The notes: generated by a model from the sequence alone, not told the origin. Shown: positions 29,559 to 37,428, numbered from the stretch's first letter. The stretch is DNA of 64,000 nt from Rodentibacter caecimuris (GCA_001998905.1 MLAA01000004.1:1-64000), one strand, 5' to 3'. Translations and numbers: made by a program.

Positions 29559-29780
29559 TATTTGCTCCTTCTTAGTTAAATAATTGAAGTTGAATGATTG
29601 AAATAACTATATTGCACCACAAACAAATTAAAACAAACATTTCAAAAAATCAACATTTTCAGGACTTTTTTGGAATAAAAATTTCATTTTGTGAGCAAGA
29701 TCTAATTTTTGAAAAAATCTCCTCGATCAATTTGATTAAAGAGGTATCATTTAAATGTTTTCATCTACACGGAGAAAAAA
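29559..29780. promoter_or_regulatory. Divergent control region of iolA and iolB
   Basis: A 222-base AT-rich gap between divergent iol genes. At 29672-29685 the sequence GGAATAAAAATTTC matches 7 of 8 fixed positions of the GGAA-N6-TTCC operator reported for RpiR-type IolR proteins. The RpiR gene just downstream makes it a reasonable candidate. No CRP site or clear promoter was seen. Confidence 0.35.
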
Positions 29781-30614
29781 ATGAGTATCTTACTATCTAA
29801 ATCAAGAAAACATCATCCAAGTGAAAACGGAGAAGTTCAGAGAATTACGCCGGAAACAGCAAAATGGGAATATGTCGGATTTGAAATGTATCACCTAAAA
29901 GCAATGCAAGAACTAATACTAGCTACAGAAAATACCGAAGCTTGCTTAGTTATGGTTTCCGGAAAAGCGACTGTTACAGTAGCGGAACAAACATTCCAAA
30001 AAATAGGGAACCGTACTACACCATTCGAAAAAATCCCACCTTATGCAGTCTATATTCCACACGGGCAACAAATCCATGTTATGGCTGATACAGAACTAGA
30101 ACTTGCTGTATGCCGAGCACCGAGTCAAGGCAATTTACCAGTACGTTTAATTAGCCCACATCAAATCGGTGTAGAACAACGAGGCTACGGTAATAATAAA
30201 CGCCTAGTCCATAATATTTTACCTGAAACCGAACCAGCTGATGCATTACTCGTAGTTGAAGTCTTTACCGATGAAGGCAATACAAGTTCTTTCCCAAGCC
30301 ATAAACATGATCAAAAAGATTCCGATATTGAAACTTATTTAGAAGAAACCTACTACCATCGCTTTGAACCAGCACAGGGATTTGCTCTACAACGAGTATA
30401 TACCGATGACAGAAGTTTAGATGAATGTATGGCAGTGTATGACGGAGATGTAGTACAAGTACCTAAAGGCTACCATCCAGTTAGTACCATTGCCGGCTAT
30501 AACAATTATTACCTAAATGTAATGGCTGGTCCTATTAGAAAATGGAAATTTAGCTGGGAAGAAGATCATCGTTGGATCAATAGTAATGAATACGCCGAAA
30601 AATTTAAAAAATAA
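29781..30614 (+). CDS. iolB: 5-deoxy-glucuronate isomerase
   Basis: Isomerises 5-deoxy-D-glucuronate to 2-deoxy-5-keto-D-gluconate in inositol catabolism. The 277-residue double-cupin protein has the metal-binding segment SFPSHKHDQKD (near 170) and EETYYHRFEPAQGFALQRVYT with Glu and His ligands, then DVVQVPKGYHPV. GGAG lies eight bases before the ATG. The enzymes for the intervening steps (iolC, D, E) are not in the window. Confidence 0.95.
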   Translation: MSILLSKSRKHHPSENGEVQRITPETAKWEYVGFEMYHLKAMQELILATENTEACLVMVSGKATVTVAEQTFQKIGNRTTPFEKIPPYAVYIPHGQQIHVMADTELELAVCRAPSQGNLPVRLISPHQIGVEQRGYGNNKRLVHNILPETEPADALLVVEVFTDEGNTSSFPSHKHDQKDSDIETYLEETYYHRFEPAQGFALQRVYTDDRSLDECMAVYDGDVVQVPKGYHPVSTIAGYNNYYLNVMAGPIRKWKFSWEEDHRWINSNEYAEKFKK

Positions 30615-30698
30615 TGGAATAATGTGTAGAAAATCAGCGCTCTTTTTCTTATCATAGTTCAGCCTATTTTGTAGGGTAAAATAATTTAAGAGACAAAT

Positions 30699-31538
30699 AT
30701 GGAAGAAAATGCTCAGCTAAAAGATTTACAAAATAAAATTCGGGCACGTTATGACAATCTCAGTAAACGCTTAAAGCAAGTTGCACAATATATTCTAGAT
30801 AATAGCGACAGTATTGTATTCGATACTGTCGCGGTTATTTCTGAAAAAGCTAATGTACCACCTTCAACTTTAATCCGTTTTGCTACCGAATTCGGTTTCT
30901 CCGGTTTTAATGAAATGAAACTGCTTTTCCGTGAAAATTTAATAGAAAAAACGACAAATTATACGGAACGGCTTCAACTATCACATAAATTAAATAAACA
31001 GCATAATAATTCAGCGGAAAATATTTTACCTATTTTTGCACAAGCCAATGCACAGGCAATCCAACAACTAGCGACAAATAACAATGCCAAGCTACTACAC
31101 TCAGCTGCACAAATTCTAAATCAAGCTCATAATATTTTTATCATCGGCTTAAAACGTTCCTTCAGTGTGGCTTGCTATCTAAACTATGCACTACAGCATT
31201 TAGACTGCCGATCCTTCGTGATTGACGGATTAGGCGGAATGTTCGATGAACAACTAAGCCAAATACGAGAAGGAGATGTTATTGTAGTGATTAGCTTCTC
31301 TCCTTATGCAGATGAAACTCTTAATATTGCCAACATCGCAGCACAGAAAGGCATCAAACAAATTGCCATTACCGACAGCCAAATCAGTCCGTTACTCACA
31401 TTCAGTGATATTTCTTTTATTATTAAAGAAGCGCAAGTACTAGGCTTCCGCTCCCAATGCTCAACAATGACATTAGTTCAAACATTAGCAATCACTCTGG
31501 GATTAGAGAAAGAATCTGTTGAAACAAAAAATTCATAA
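30699..31538 (+). CDS. RpiR/MurR-family transcription regulator
   Basis: 279 residues: an N-terminal HTH_6 domain (residues about 8-80, with VAVISEKANVPPSTLIRFATEFGFSGF) and a C-terminal SIS sugar-isomerase domain (about 120-265, with NIFIIGLKRSFSVA and GDVIVVISFSPYADETL). Such proteins sense sugar phosphates. It follows iolB by 84 bases and is the likely IolR-type repressor of this inositol cluster, with a phosphorylated inositol intermediate as inducer. Confidence 0.88.
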   Translation: MEENAQLKDLQNKIRARYDNLSKRLKQVAQYILDNSDSIVFDTVAVISEKANVPPSTLIRFATEFGFSGFNEMKLLFRENLIEKTTNYTERLQLSHKLNKQHNNSAENILPIFAQANAQAIQQLATNNNAKLLHSAAQILNQAHNIFIIGLKRSFSVACYLNYALQHLDCRSFVIDGLGGMFDEQLSQIREGDVIVVISFSPYADETLNIANIAAQKGIKQIAITDSQISPLLTFSDISFIIKEAQVLGFRSQCSTMTLVQTLAITLGLEKESVETKNS

Positions 31539-31571
31539 ATTTTTATCTAATACATAGCGGTACATAATATA

Positions 31572-31599
31572 AAAGTGCGGTCAATTTCAACCGCACTTT
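31572..31599. terminator. Inverted uptake-signal terminator between the iol regulator and the CRISPR array
   Basis: AAAGTGCGGT (31572-31581) and ACCGCACTTT (31590-31599) form a perfect 10-base stem with an 8-base loop. This paired uptake-signal design is a common Pasteurellaceae terminator. It can end transcription from the regulator gene and from the far end of the CRISPR array. Confidence 0.7.
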
Positions 31600-31684
31600 A
31601 GAATTTACCGTATTATGGCATAAACACACAACTTATCGTGAGCAACCCTTATTCAAGACTATGACAATCATCGCAAGAGCAACT

Positions 31685-32712
31685 TCATCAACACATCGCT
31701 GCGCGTAGGCAGCTGCGGATTTCATTCAGTTTACAGCAAAAGTTTTTTTTGGTTTCAACACACAGCTGCGCGTAGGCAGCTGCGAAAAAGCATTCGAACA
31801 TTTAAAATCGCTTGCAGAGTTTCAACACACAGCTGCGCGTAGGCAGCTGCTCAATTCTCGTAAGAAATACGGCTCTTTACTTAGGTTTCAACACACAGCT
31901 GCGCGTAGGCAGCTGCTTTCATCAACATATCAATTTGACGTGGTTTTAGCGGTTTCAACACACAGCTGCGCGTAGGCAGCTGCTGTGGTTGACGTCATTG
32001 AGGTTTAACCATTGTGGGTTTCAACACACAGCTGCGCGTAGGCAGCTGCTTATTTCTGATAAGGTACTTCTCTTGTCAGAAATGTTTCAACACACAGCTG
32101 CGCGTAGGCAGCTGCCTCTACTCCACAAAAACAGTTTATCAAATTGATGGTTTCAACACACAGCTGCGCGTAGGCAGCTGCTCGAGCTATGGTTATGCTA
32201 GAGAGCCATATAGGAGTTTCAACACACAGCTGCGCGTAGGCAGCTGCATTCGGCAATAGGCATTTCCCCATAGATCAAGATTAGTTTCAACACACAGCTG
32301 CGCGTAGGCAGCTGCTTGAGCAACTCAATGCTATGGGTATCCCCTTCAAAGTTTCAACACACAGCTGCGCGTAGGCAGCTGCATTCGCAAAAATTCCCGC
32401 TCGGTAATACTTTGCGGTTTCAACACACAGCTGCGCGTAGGCAGCTGCTAAAACAATTTATGAACAAGCTAAATATGACAAAGTTTCAACACACAGCTGC
32501 GCGTAGGCAGCTGCTTGGAATCAACCTACATTTACACTGGTTTGGTTTGTTTCAACACACAGCTGCGCGTAGGCAGCTGCCTCGGTGCCTTTGATAGCGT
32601 TAAAACACCATTCCGTTTCAACACACAGCTGCGCGTAGGCAGCTGCATGATAAAAAATCAAATGTAAAAACTCAAGGCATGTTTCAACACACAGCTGCGC
32701 GTAGGCAGCTGC
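31685..32712 (-). CRISPR. Type I-C CRISPR array, 16 repeats and 15 spacers
   Basis: Fifteen identical 32-base repeats (plus strand beginning GTTTCAACACAC and ending GGCAGCTGC) start at 31752, 31819, 31885, 31952, 32018, 32084, 32150, 32216, 32284, 32351, 32417, 32483, 32549, 32615 and 32681. A sixteenth, with five mismatches, is at 31685-31716. Spacers are 34-36 bases and all differ. On the minus strand the repeat ends TGTTGAAAC and holds a 7-base inverted repeat (CAGCTGC / GCAGCTG), as I-C repeats do. The degenerate repeat at the left and the cas genes at the right place the leader at the right and transcription leftward. Confidence 0.98.
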
Positions 32713-32902
32713 TCCCTATGTTTTAAAGCCTTACGCTATCAAGCTTTAACCAGCATGATTCGCTAACCTCTGACATAAGAAGTGGAGACAGTGTATCATA
32801 GAAATTATTGCTATACCGTATTTTTATAATATCCTAATTATTAAAGTTTTTTTTACCATCGCTAACCTAGCAGCTTTTTTATGAGAACTATAGGTTAGCG
32901 AT
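32713..32902 (-). promoter_or_regulatory. CRISPR leader with CGCTAACCT motifs
   Basis: A 190-base AT-rich segment between cas2 and the first leader-proximal repeat. A perfect 12-base inverted repeat (ATCGCTAACCTA at 32858-32869, TAGGTTAGCGAT at 32891-32902) abuts the cas2 stop. A third copy, TTCGCTAACCT, is at 32759-32769 on the array side. The array promoter should lie here; TATGAT on the minus strand near 32800 is a possible -10. The inverted repeat lacks a following U-run, so I do not call it a terminator. Confidence 0.65.
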
Positions 32903-33196
32903 TCACAAAATCAAAATATCCTTGAATATATCTACTGCAGGCTTCACACCATGATGTTCGACTTTATTTCGCCATTTACTACCTAAATGATAGAAGCGTA
33001 AACTATCGCAATCGGGATCATAGGTCTTTAACAATTTATCTTTTAATACTACCCATTGATCAGGTGTAACATCACATTCAAAGACAGAATATTGAGCCCT
33101 AACGCCATAGTCCAAACAATGTTTGGCAATTTTTCGTAAGCGACGCTCAGCGCCTTCTGTAGAAGAAGATATATCATAGGTAATCAACATTAGCAT
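32903..33196 (-). CDS. cas2: CRISPR-associated endonuclease Cas2
   Basis: A 97-residue ferredoxin-fold protein that dimerises and bridges Cas1 dimers in the spacer integrase. The N-terminal strand MLMLITYDIS carries the conserved Asp, and RAQYSVFECDVTPDQW is the typical second motif. It lies between cas1 and the leader, in standard I-C order. Confidence 0.96.
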   Translation of the reverse strand: MLMLITYDISSSTEGAERRLRKIAKHCLDYGVRAQYSVFECDVTPDQWVVLKDKLLKTYDPDCDSLRFYHLGSKWRNKVEHHGVKPAVDIFKDILIL

Positions 33197-33243
33197 CGAT
33201 GCTTACTCCTTAAAAATATAAAAATTCAGACCGCACTTTAGCC

Positions 33244-34257
33244 TTAGCGCATCAAGAATGGCGGATATTCTGCTAAATCCCCTCTCAAATGCCGTGCTAA
33301 CAACATTGCTTGAATATAAGGCAATAAGCCTATTTCCACTTCTTCACCTAAAAACGGATGGCGAATTTTTTCCTGCTTTTTCTCCTGTAACGTTTGAAAT
33401 AGCAATTTGCGGACTTCCGGTTTAATATTGACGGCACCACCAACTTCTGAGATAAAGTCCTTCGGCTTAATCTGTCCTCTATTAATCAACGACAGTACCA
33501 TTCTATCAATCCACCAGGCACGAAATTCTTCGAGAATATCTTGTGAAAGACTATCGCGTCCTGGACGATCAGCATGCAAAAAACCGATTTGCGGATCCAA
33601 TCCTACACCTTGTAACGCTCCACTAATATCCTTACCCAAAATACTATATAAAAAAGATAGCAATGCGTTTACACCATCTCTAGGCGGACGGCGATTACGC
33701 CCATCAAACTGAAAACCGCTACTCTCTTTTATTAACAAGCCAAGCACACCAAAATAACGTGCTGCAGCATCACCTTCAATTCCACGAATTCGCTCTAAGT
33801 TATCCGTCTGTTTAAGATGTCTTAAAGACACATTTAACGCAGTTATAGCAGACTGAATATTGGTATTATCACCGTGATTGCGGATTCGCCGTTGTAACAC
33901 TCGTTTAGATGCCTGAATTTTGGCAGCAATAATACTGCGTGCAATTGATACAGGGTTTTGTTCAGATTGTTTATACTGTGCCCGTCTTAATAAAACATTA
34001 CCGCTTTGCTGACCTTGCAGACGCCCTAAAAAGCGTCCATTTTCGCTAAAAAACGCCAAATTGACATTATTCTCCCCGCAAAACCCCATCAGAAACGGCG
34101 AGACTAGCACATTACCAAAACAGAAAATATGCCCAATGGAATGCATCGGCAACTGCGCCACTTTTTTTCGCTCCTGCTCCACCACTAGCGTCTCCCGCTC
34201 CTTATGCAGATAACTGCCCTGCGTGGTGATATAAAGGGTGTTTTGTAGTTTACGCAT
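33244..34257 (-). CDS. cas1: CRISPR-associated endonuclease Cas1 (type I-C)
   Basis: The catalytic integrase that inserts new spacers at the leader end. 337 residues. Metal ligands are visible as Glu in RGIEGDAAARYFG, His in PQIGFLHADRPGR and Glu/Asp in LSQDILEEFRAWW. The N-terminal beta-domain begins MRKLQNTLYITTQGSYLHKE, usual for subtype I-C. A GGGAG ribosome site lies nine bases before the ATG. Unlike the usual arrangement it does not follow cas4 directly: the two-gene cassette 34325-36661 intervenes. Confidence 0.97.
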   Translation of the reverse strand: MRKLQNTLYITTQGSYLHKERETLVVEQERKKVAQLPMHSIGHIFCFGNVLVSPFLMGFCGENNVNLAFFSENGRFLGRLQGQQSGNVLLRRAQYKQSEQNPVSIARSIIAAKIQASKRVLQRRIRNHGDNTNIQSAITALNVSLRHLKQTDNLERIRGIEGDAAARYFGVLGLLIKESSGFQFDGRNRRPPRDGVNALLSFLYSILGKDISGALQGVGLDPQIGFLHADRPGRDSLSQDILEEFRAWWIDRMVLSLINRGQIKPKDFISEVGGAVNIKPEVRKLLFQTLQEKKQEKIRHPFLGEEVEIGLLPYIQAMLLARHLRGDLAEYPPFLMR

Positions 34258-34324
34258 GATTGAAAACTCCCTTGGTTTTGAGCGAAATTTTTAGATTTAA
34301 CGGGTTGGTTGAGCTACCTGAAAA

Positions 34325-34942
34325 TTAGATTTTATCTTCTGCAGGATCAACTTTATACCAATGTTCACTATTTCTCTTACACTCCAAAGCTGGTGTAGTT
34401 CTTGTTACCCTTCTTTTCTTGCTCCCATTAGAATAATATATATACTCCCACTCAATTGGCTTATTATAATATTTCATTTCTCCTCCACATTTCGGGCATT
34501 GAGAAATACTAATTTTCTCCAGGCTTATACGATGTCCTATACCGCTAATAGCATAGTTAAAAATTAAAGGATATCTAGTTTGATATTTAGCAATTCTATG
34601 CAATGCAATAACGATAAAAAATAATATAATAATAGTCATAAAAATAAATATATAAATATTATTTATCCTGTTTTGCATTATGGTTCCGTTATTTACTAAA
34701 TACAATATGGGCTTAACTATTAATTTATAAATAGGCAATAGCCCTGTTAAAGAAATAAGAAAACTAGCCCATGTAAGCCAAGCTATCGTAATGGGACTTC
34801 TCCAAATTGGTTCCGGGGCATATAGGGCTATTTCATTTGTTTTAATGGGTTCATTTTGGGTGTTTACATTATGAACATCACCATTAACTATTTGAGTAGT
34901 TCCATAAAAATTAGCGTTTTTAAAATCATTTTTTTGCGTCAT
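34325..34942 (-). CDS. Unknown membrane protein with C-terminal zinc ribbon, RT-cassette gene
   Basis: I do not recognise this family. About 205 residues from the ATG at 34942, chosen because AAGGA lies six bases upstream; an in-frame ATG at 34993 would add 17. The N-terminal 35 residues are polar (NFYGTTQIVNGDVHNVN). Two or three membrane segments follow (about 55-77 and 95-115). The C-terminal domain has a zinc-ribbon-like CPKCGGEMKYY and a later Cys...His (ALECKRNSEHWY). It sits between the reverse transcriptase and cas1 in the same orientation. It could be an effector or partner of the reverse transcriptase, or a passenger. Codons are very AT-rich compared with cas genes. Confidence 0.75.
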   Translation of the reverse strand: MTQKNDFKNANFYGTTQIVNGDVHNVNTQNEPIKTNEIALYAPEPIWRSPITIAWLTWASFLISLTGLLPIYKLIVKPILYLVNNGTIMQNRINNIYIFIFMTIIILFFIVIALHRIAKYQTRYPLIFNYAISGIGHRISLEKISISQCPKCGGEMKYYNKPIEWEYIYYSNGSKKRRVTRTTPALECKRNSEHWYKVDPAEDKI

Positions 34943-35037
34943 AATTTTTCCTTGAATGAACATTGAAAGATTAATGAGCTCATTACTCGTCATTATAGTG
35001 GATTTACATAAATTATATTAGACATTCTTCCAGATTA

Positions 35038-35067
35038 GTTGGGTTAGGCTGAACGCCGTAACCCAAC
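35038..35067. repeat. Neisserial-type stem-loop
   Basis: GTTGGGTTA (35038-35046) pairs with TAACCCAAC (35059-35067) around GGCTGAACGCCG, and GTTGGGTTA recurs at 35123-35131. This type of repeat is, to my knowledge, common between genes in Neisseria and is foreign to Pasteurellaceae. Confidence 0.6.
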
Positions 35068-35088
35068 TTTGCTTTTCAAATATTGTTT

Positions 35089-35100
35089 TTCAGACGACCT
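35089..35100 (-). repeat. Neisseriaceae DNA uptake sequence (AGGTCGTCTGAA dialect)
   Basis: On the minus strand the 12 bases read AGGTCGTCTGAA. This is the DUS dialect described for the Neisseria mucosa group. A second partial match, GCTACCTGAA at 34313-34322 (10 of 12 bases of the Eikenella-type dialect), lies on the other side of the 34325-34942 gene. Confidence 0.7.
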
Positions 35101-35162
35101 TGACTGGAAATTTCAGCATTTTGTTGGGTTACATCTGGGACTTACTCAATCTACGCTTGCTG

Positions 35163-36479
35163 TTAATAATCAAAAAGCTTGATTTCATTATTAGGAATAA
35201 TGCTATCTAGTTTAGCGAATTCATCTTGTAGAAATATAGATGTGTTGTTCAATATATTTAGCATATTTCTGCCTTTTACCCAGCTATAATTCCATAAATT
35301 TACCTGGTTATTCCGTAATCCACATATTTTCTCAAAAAATTCAAAATCATTTAAATAATCTTTCAACATTCTTTGTAGCCAAATTTGTGCAAATCCCGAG
35401 TTAGGTATCTTACTTAATTTTCCATAAACTAATAAGGATATATTTTTGCTATCATCTAATTCTAAAAGTAATTTACTAATGATCGCACAACAAACTGGTA
35501 TTGATTTCGGGTTATTATATGCAATATCCGTTGCGATACTAATAAGCTGATCTATATTGCGTATCTTTCTATTTTTATTTCTAATTCTCTCTATCTGTTT
35601 ATCAAACTCATTTAACGCTTTACTCAGACTACCTGAATTGGCATAATTAATGCTATGTTGCCTTATAAGCAAAAGCTGTTTTTGCAAGCCAATTCTATTA
35701 TTCTGTGGAATAGACAACCAAGCCATCTTATCTTTTTTTATTGATTGAATAATAATATCTTGACTACCTTTGGTTTTACTTGCATTTAACTTCAACCCAA
35801 AAGGCATCATGATCTCAGAAAGTAATTTTAGAATTTTTTCTCCATCATTTGAGTTACAAACAAAAACTCTATAATCATCACGATAACGTAAAATTTTATA
35901 ATTCAAAATTTTATGTCTTTTAAGTGTAGTGCTTAGAATTCTATCTATGTATCCCAGCACAATTTCAGCAATAAAATCCATTAATACAGATCCCTGTGGA
36001 ATTCCATTAGTTTGTTTGTATTGTGCATTTTGAATACTTGTATCAATAATATTACCTAATAAGTTTTTGTTGTTTCTTCCTTGTTCAGATTTGGCTATTG
36101 TTTTGCTTTCTACTGCCCAAGCAATAGAGTGTGTATAAATTGAACCATAACAATCAGCTACATCAGTATCAAAAACATAATCATATTCTAACGAAAGTAA
36201 AATAGATTGTTGTACTACTTGCTCCCACCAATTAGAAATCTGTTGTGCTTTATCTGACTGTTTGTTTTCAGACTGAACAGGAATACTTAAACATTTTATT
36301 TTTTCATTAATACAAAATTTCTTAAATCTTGCTTGTAATTTTTCCCAGTTATTTTGCTCAGTTATCTCATGAACCAATGCCACATAAACTAAAGGATTTA
36401 TAATTTGTAATGGCCTCCATGATAATTTACCATCTTTATTGGCATAGAGAAGATAATTAACATCATCTAAATTTCCCAT
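35163..36479 (-). CDS. UG/Abi-type reverse transcriptase (main part, after a frameshift)
   Basis: 438 codons of a reverse transcriptase. The catalytic motifs are in order: FDTDVADCYGSIYTH (palm Asp, residues about 103-117), NGIPQGSVLMDFIAE (158-172), RYRDDYRVF with the YxDD box as YRDD (198-206), then GLKLNASKTK. No maturase or HNH domain of group II introns follows; instead there is an alpha-helical C-terminal half (about 230-438), as in UG/Abi defence reverse transcriptases (DRT systems). The frame continues upstream past this ATG (WENLLNDFSKSKSA) until the shift at 36521-36524, beyond which the N-terminus is found at 36506-36661. With the frame restored it is 499 residues. It is transcribed with the cas genes, 43 bases after cas4. 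I cannot assign a DRT class. Confidence 0.85.
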   Translation of the reverse strand: MGNLDDVNYLLYANKDGKLSWRPLQIINPLVYVALVHEITEQNNWEKLQARFKKFCINEKIKCLSIPVQSENKQSDKAQQISNWWEQVVQQSILLSLEYDYVFDTDVADCYGSIYTHSIAWAVESKTIAKSEQGRNNKNLLGNIIDTSIQNAQYKQTNGIPQGSVLMDFIAEIVLGYIDRILSTTLKRHKILNYKILRYRDDYRVFVCNSNDGEKILKLLSEIMMPFGLKLNASKTKGSQDIIIQSIKKDKMAWLSIPQNNRIGLQKQLLLIRQHSINYANSGSLSKALNEFDKQIERIRNKNRKIRNIDQLISIATDIAYNNPKSIPVCCAIISKLLLELDDSKNISLLVYGKLSKIPNSGFAQIWLQRMLKDYLNDFEFFEKICGLRNNQVNLWNYSWVKGRNMLNILNNTSIFLQDEFAKLDSIIPNNEIKLFDY

Positions 36480-36505
36480 TGCACTTTTTGATTTGCTAAA
36501 ATCAT

Positions 36506-36661
36506 TTAATAAATTTTCCCAAAATATTCATTAGATATTTTTTCTAATAACTCAGAAAATGAAAAATATTTTGGTAAATCAATATTGCAATAGCTTTCAT
36601 GTTTCAAAAAGAATTTTCTTGCATTGGTAGCATTCAATTCTAAAATACTTTTTCGACTCAT
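36506..36661 (-). pseudogene. Displaced N-terminal part of the reverse transcriptase
   Basis: Starts ATG at 36661, 43 bases after the cas4 stop, and reads MSRKSILELNATNARKFFLK, then HESYCNIDLPKYFSFSELLE and KISNEYF before running into a stop at 36506. At the AAAA run 36521-36524 (UUUU in the mRNA) a shift of one base joins residue 47 (Phe) directly to WENLLNDF and the main reverse transcriptase frame. Either a base was lost from the homopolymer (mutation or sequencing error) or ribosomes slip there. Confidence 0.75.
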
Positions 36662-36704
36662 CTATTAGTTATCCCATCATAAAATACTTATCTTATCCAA
36701 TTGC

Positions 36705-37361
36705 TTATTCTGAACATTCCCCAAACAACTCTTTCACATACCCCACCGACTTATCTCTCGCCAACAACTTCGGCTGGCAAATCTCCAACAGCGAGCAAGC
36801 TTTGCAACGTTTGCCATACACTGGGGAGGGAGTTTGCCCACTTGCCAAGAGTTCACGCACTTGGGCGATAACCGCCAGCGTTTGTGCTCTAAGTCCGTCT
36901 GAGAACACTATCGGTACGCGGTGGCGAGCTTGCATATACCATAGCGCGCCTTCAGAAATTGACTGTCCAGTCATCTCTTCCAAACACAAACCTTGGGCGC
37001 AAAGCTGGATTTCATCGATTGGGTCTAGCTTAGGTTTTCCACGTTTATATTCAACCGGTTTTAATTGACCACTTTTTAAATCCCAGTCCACCATATCTGC
37101 AATGCCTATAAGCCCTAATTTTTCTGCAAATAAATGTACGTTGCGCTCAAAACGTTGCCTTTTTCGAGTTTCAGGTTCACCGGAATCTACCCGCTCGTGT
37201 AAGAGCTGCCCCTGGGTAGTCAGGTAGTTCTCCTCCCATGCCTGTTCGTTGTGAATCAACGCACATTGGCGCGGGCAGAACGCATAATGTTGTAGGGCAG
37301 AAAGAGGAATCAAACGCGATTCCCCCTTATCTACACCTCTTGCAGGTAAAAGTGCGGTCAT
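36705..37361 (-). CDS. cas4: CRISPR-associated exonuclease Cas4 (type I-C)
   Basis: A RecB-like nuclease that trims prespacers and helps select PAM-bearing ends for Cas1-Cas2. 218 residues. The N-terminal Cys pair in FCPRQCALIH and the C-terminal CKACSLLEIC ligate an FeS cluster. Nuclease residues are in GIADMVDWDLKSG and PVEYKRGK. An uptake signal overlaps the gene start (near 37350). In ordinary I-C loci cas1 follows directly; here the reverse transcriptase cassette comes next. Confidence 0.95.
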   Translation of the reverse strand: MTALLPARGVDKGESRLIPLSALQHYAFCPRQCALIHNEQAWEENYLTTQGQLLHERVDSGEPETRKRQRFERNVHLFAEKLGLIGIADMVDWDLKSGQLKPVEYKRGKPKLDPIDEIQLCAQGLCLEEMTGQSISEGALWYMQARHRVPIVFSDGLRAQTLAVIAQVRELLASGQTPSPVYGKRCKACSLLEICQPKLLARDKSVGYVKELFGECSE

Positions 37362-37428
37362 AAAACACTCCGTTTTTGAAGGTTAGATTTCACTGAGGAA
37401 TAAAGCACTGCAGTGATTGATAAGTGTT

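Noticed and set aside
32014..32594. Open reading frames across the CRISPR array with repeated peptide units
   Set aside because: They arise from the repeat having no stop codons in some frames; they are not genes.
32858..32902. Rho-independent terminator after cas2
   Set aside because: The stem is strong but no U-run follows on the minus strand; the repeated motif suggests a leader element instead.
35163..36661. Group II intron encoding the reverse transcriptase
   Set aside because: There is no maturase or HNH domain and no recognisable intron ribozyme structure. The helical C-terminus and cas-operon setting fit UG/Abi enzymes instead.
36506..36661. Programmed -1 frameshift as the firm explanation of the split reverse transcriptase
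   Set aside because: The local sequence UAUUUUGGG is not a canonical X-XXY-YYZ slippery heptamer. Mutation or read error is equally likely, so it is kept as an open question.
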